Shown in pieces: positions 5,126 through 5,132 of a stretch of 5,132 nucleotides of DNA. Every line of letters starts with the position of its first letter. Position 1 is the stretch's first letter. The position numbers and the translations under genes are program-made. The stretch is from Bacillota bacterium. Its GTDB lineage: Bacteria > Bacillota > Clostridia > Lachnospirales > Lachnospiraceae. Location: NCBI GenBank assembly GCA_023437885.1, contig JAEZFH010000132.1, positions 1 to 5,132 on the forward strand, given 5' to 3'. Below the pieces are notes generated by a model. The model saw only the letters and a program-made list of their open reading frames with translations. It was not told the DNA's origin and did not search any database.

Positions 5126-5132
5126 TCAGGAG

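Overview
The window looks like chromosomal DNA of a moderate-to-low GC Gram-positive anaerobe of the Clostridia, most probably Lachnospiraceae-like. This rests on AAGGA/AAGGAG ribosome binding sites, canonical TTGACC/TATAAT promoter boxes, codon use, and the type of MgtA and MATE proteins. No species is named because nothing in the window decides it. GC content is uneven: the Mg2+ ATPase is fairly GC-rich, while everything after the MATE gene (about 3892 on) is visibly AT-rich.

Left block (1-2088, minus strand). A P-type Mg2+ importer gene (mgtA, P3A ATPase) runs off the left edge, so only about its N-terminal 590 codons are visible. Upstream lies a compact leader: a near-consensus sigma-A promoter (2054..2026), a well-initiated 39-codon ORF (1990..1871), an intrinsic terminator (1857..1830), then mgtA. 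The first bases of the small ORF, start codon included, are complementary over 14 positions to the terminator's 5' arm and the bases next to it. This looks like a translation-coupled attenuator controlling an Mg2+ transporter. It is analogous in logic to the enterobacterial mgtL leader but unrelated in sequence, and no M-box motif was recognised. It is the most interesting feature of the window. A dyad-symmetric site (2071-2088) sits just upstream of the -35 box.

Centre (2218-3891, plus strand). A divergent promoter (2218-2247) precedes an unusual leader of about 300 nt made of 84-bp tandem units that form hairpins. Some stems vary in sequence while keeping their pairing. Two units carry near-identical 22-codon ORFs. 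The leader ends at a complete MATE-family efflux transporter gene, which probably uses a TTG start behind a perfect AAGGAG.

Right block (3892-5132). An AT-rich spacer contains a 56-codon ORF that may be a gene remnant. Next is a complete histidine phosphatase (phosphoglycerate-mutase-like) gene with a weak terminator, then a 40-nt hairpin, and at the right edge a minus-strand coding-like stretch broken by an in-frame TGA.

The genes do not form one operon. The shared theme is two divergent transporter genes (Mg2+ uptake and multidrug/cation efflux), each behind a structured leader with small ORFs.
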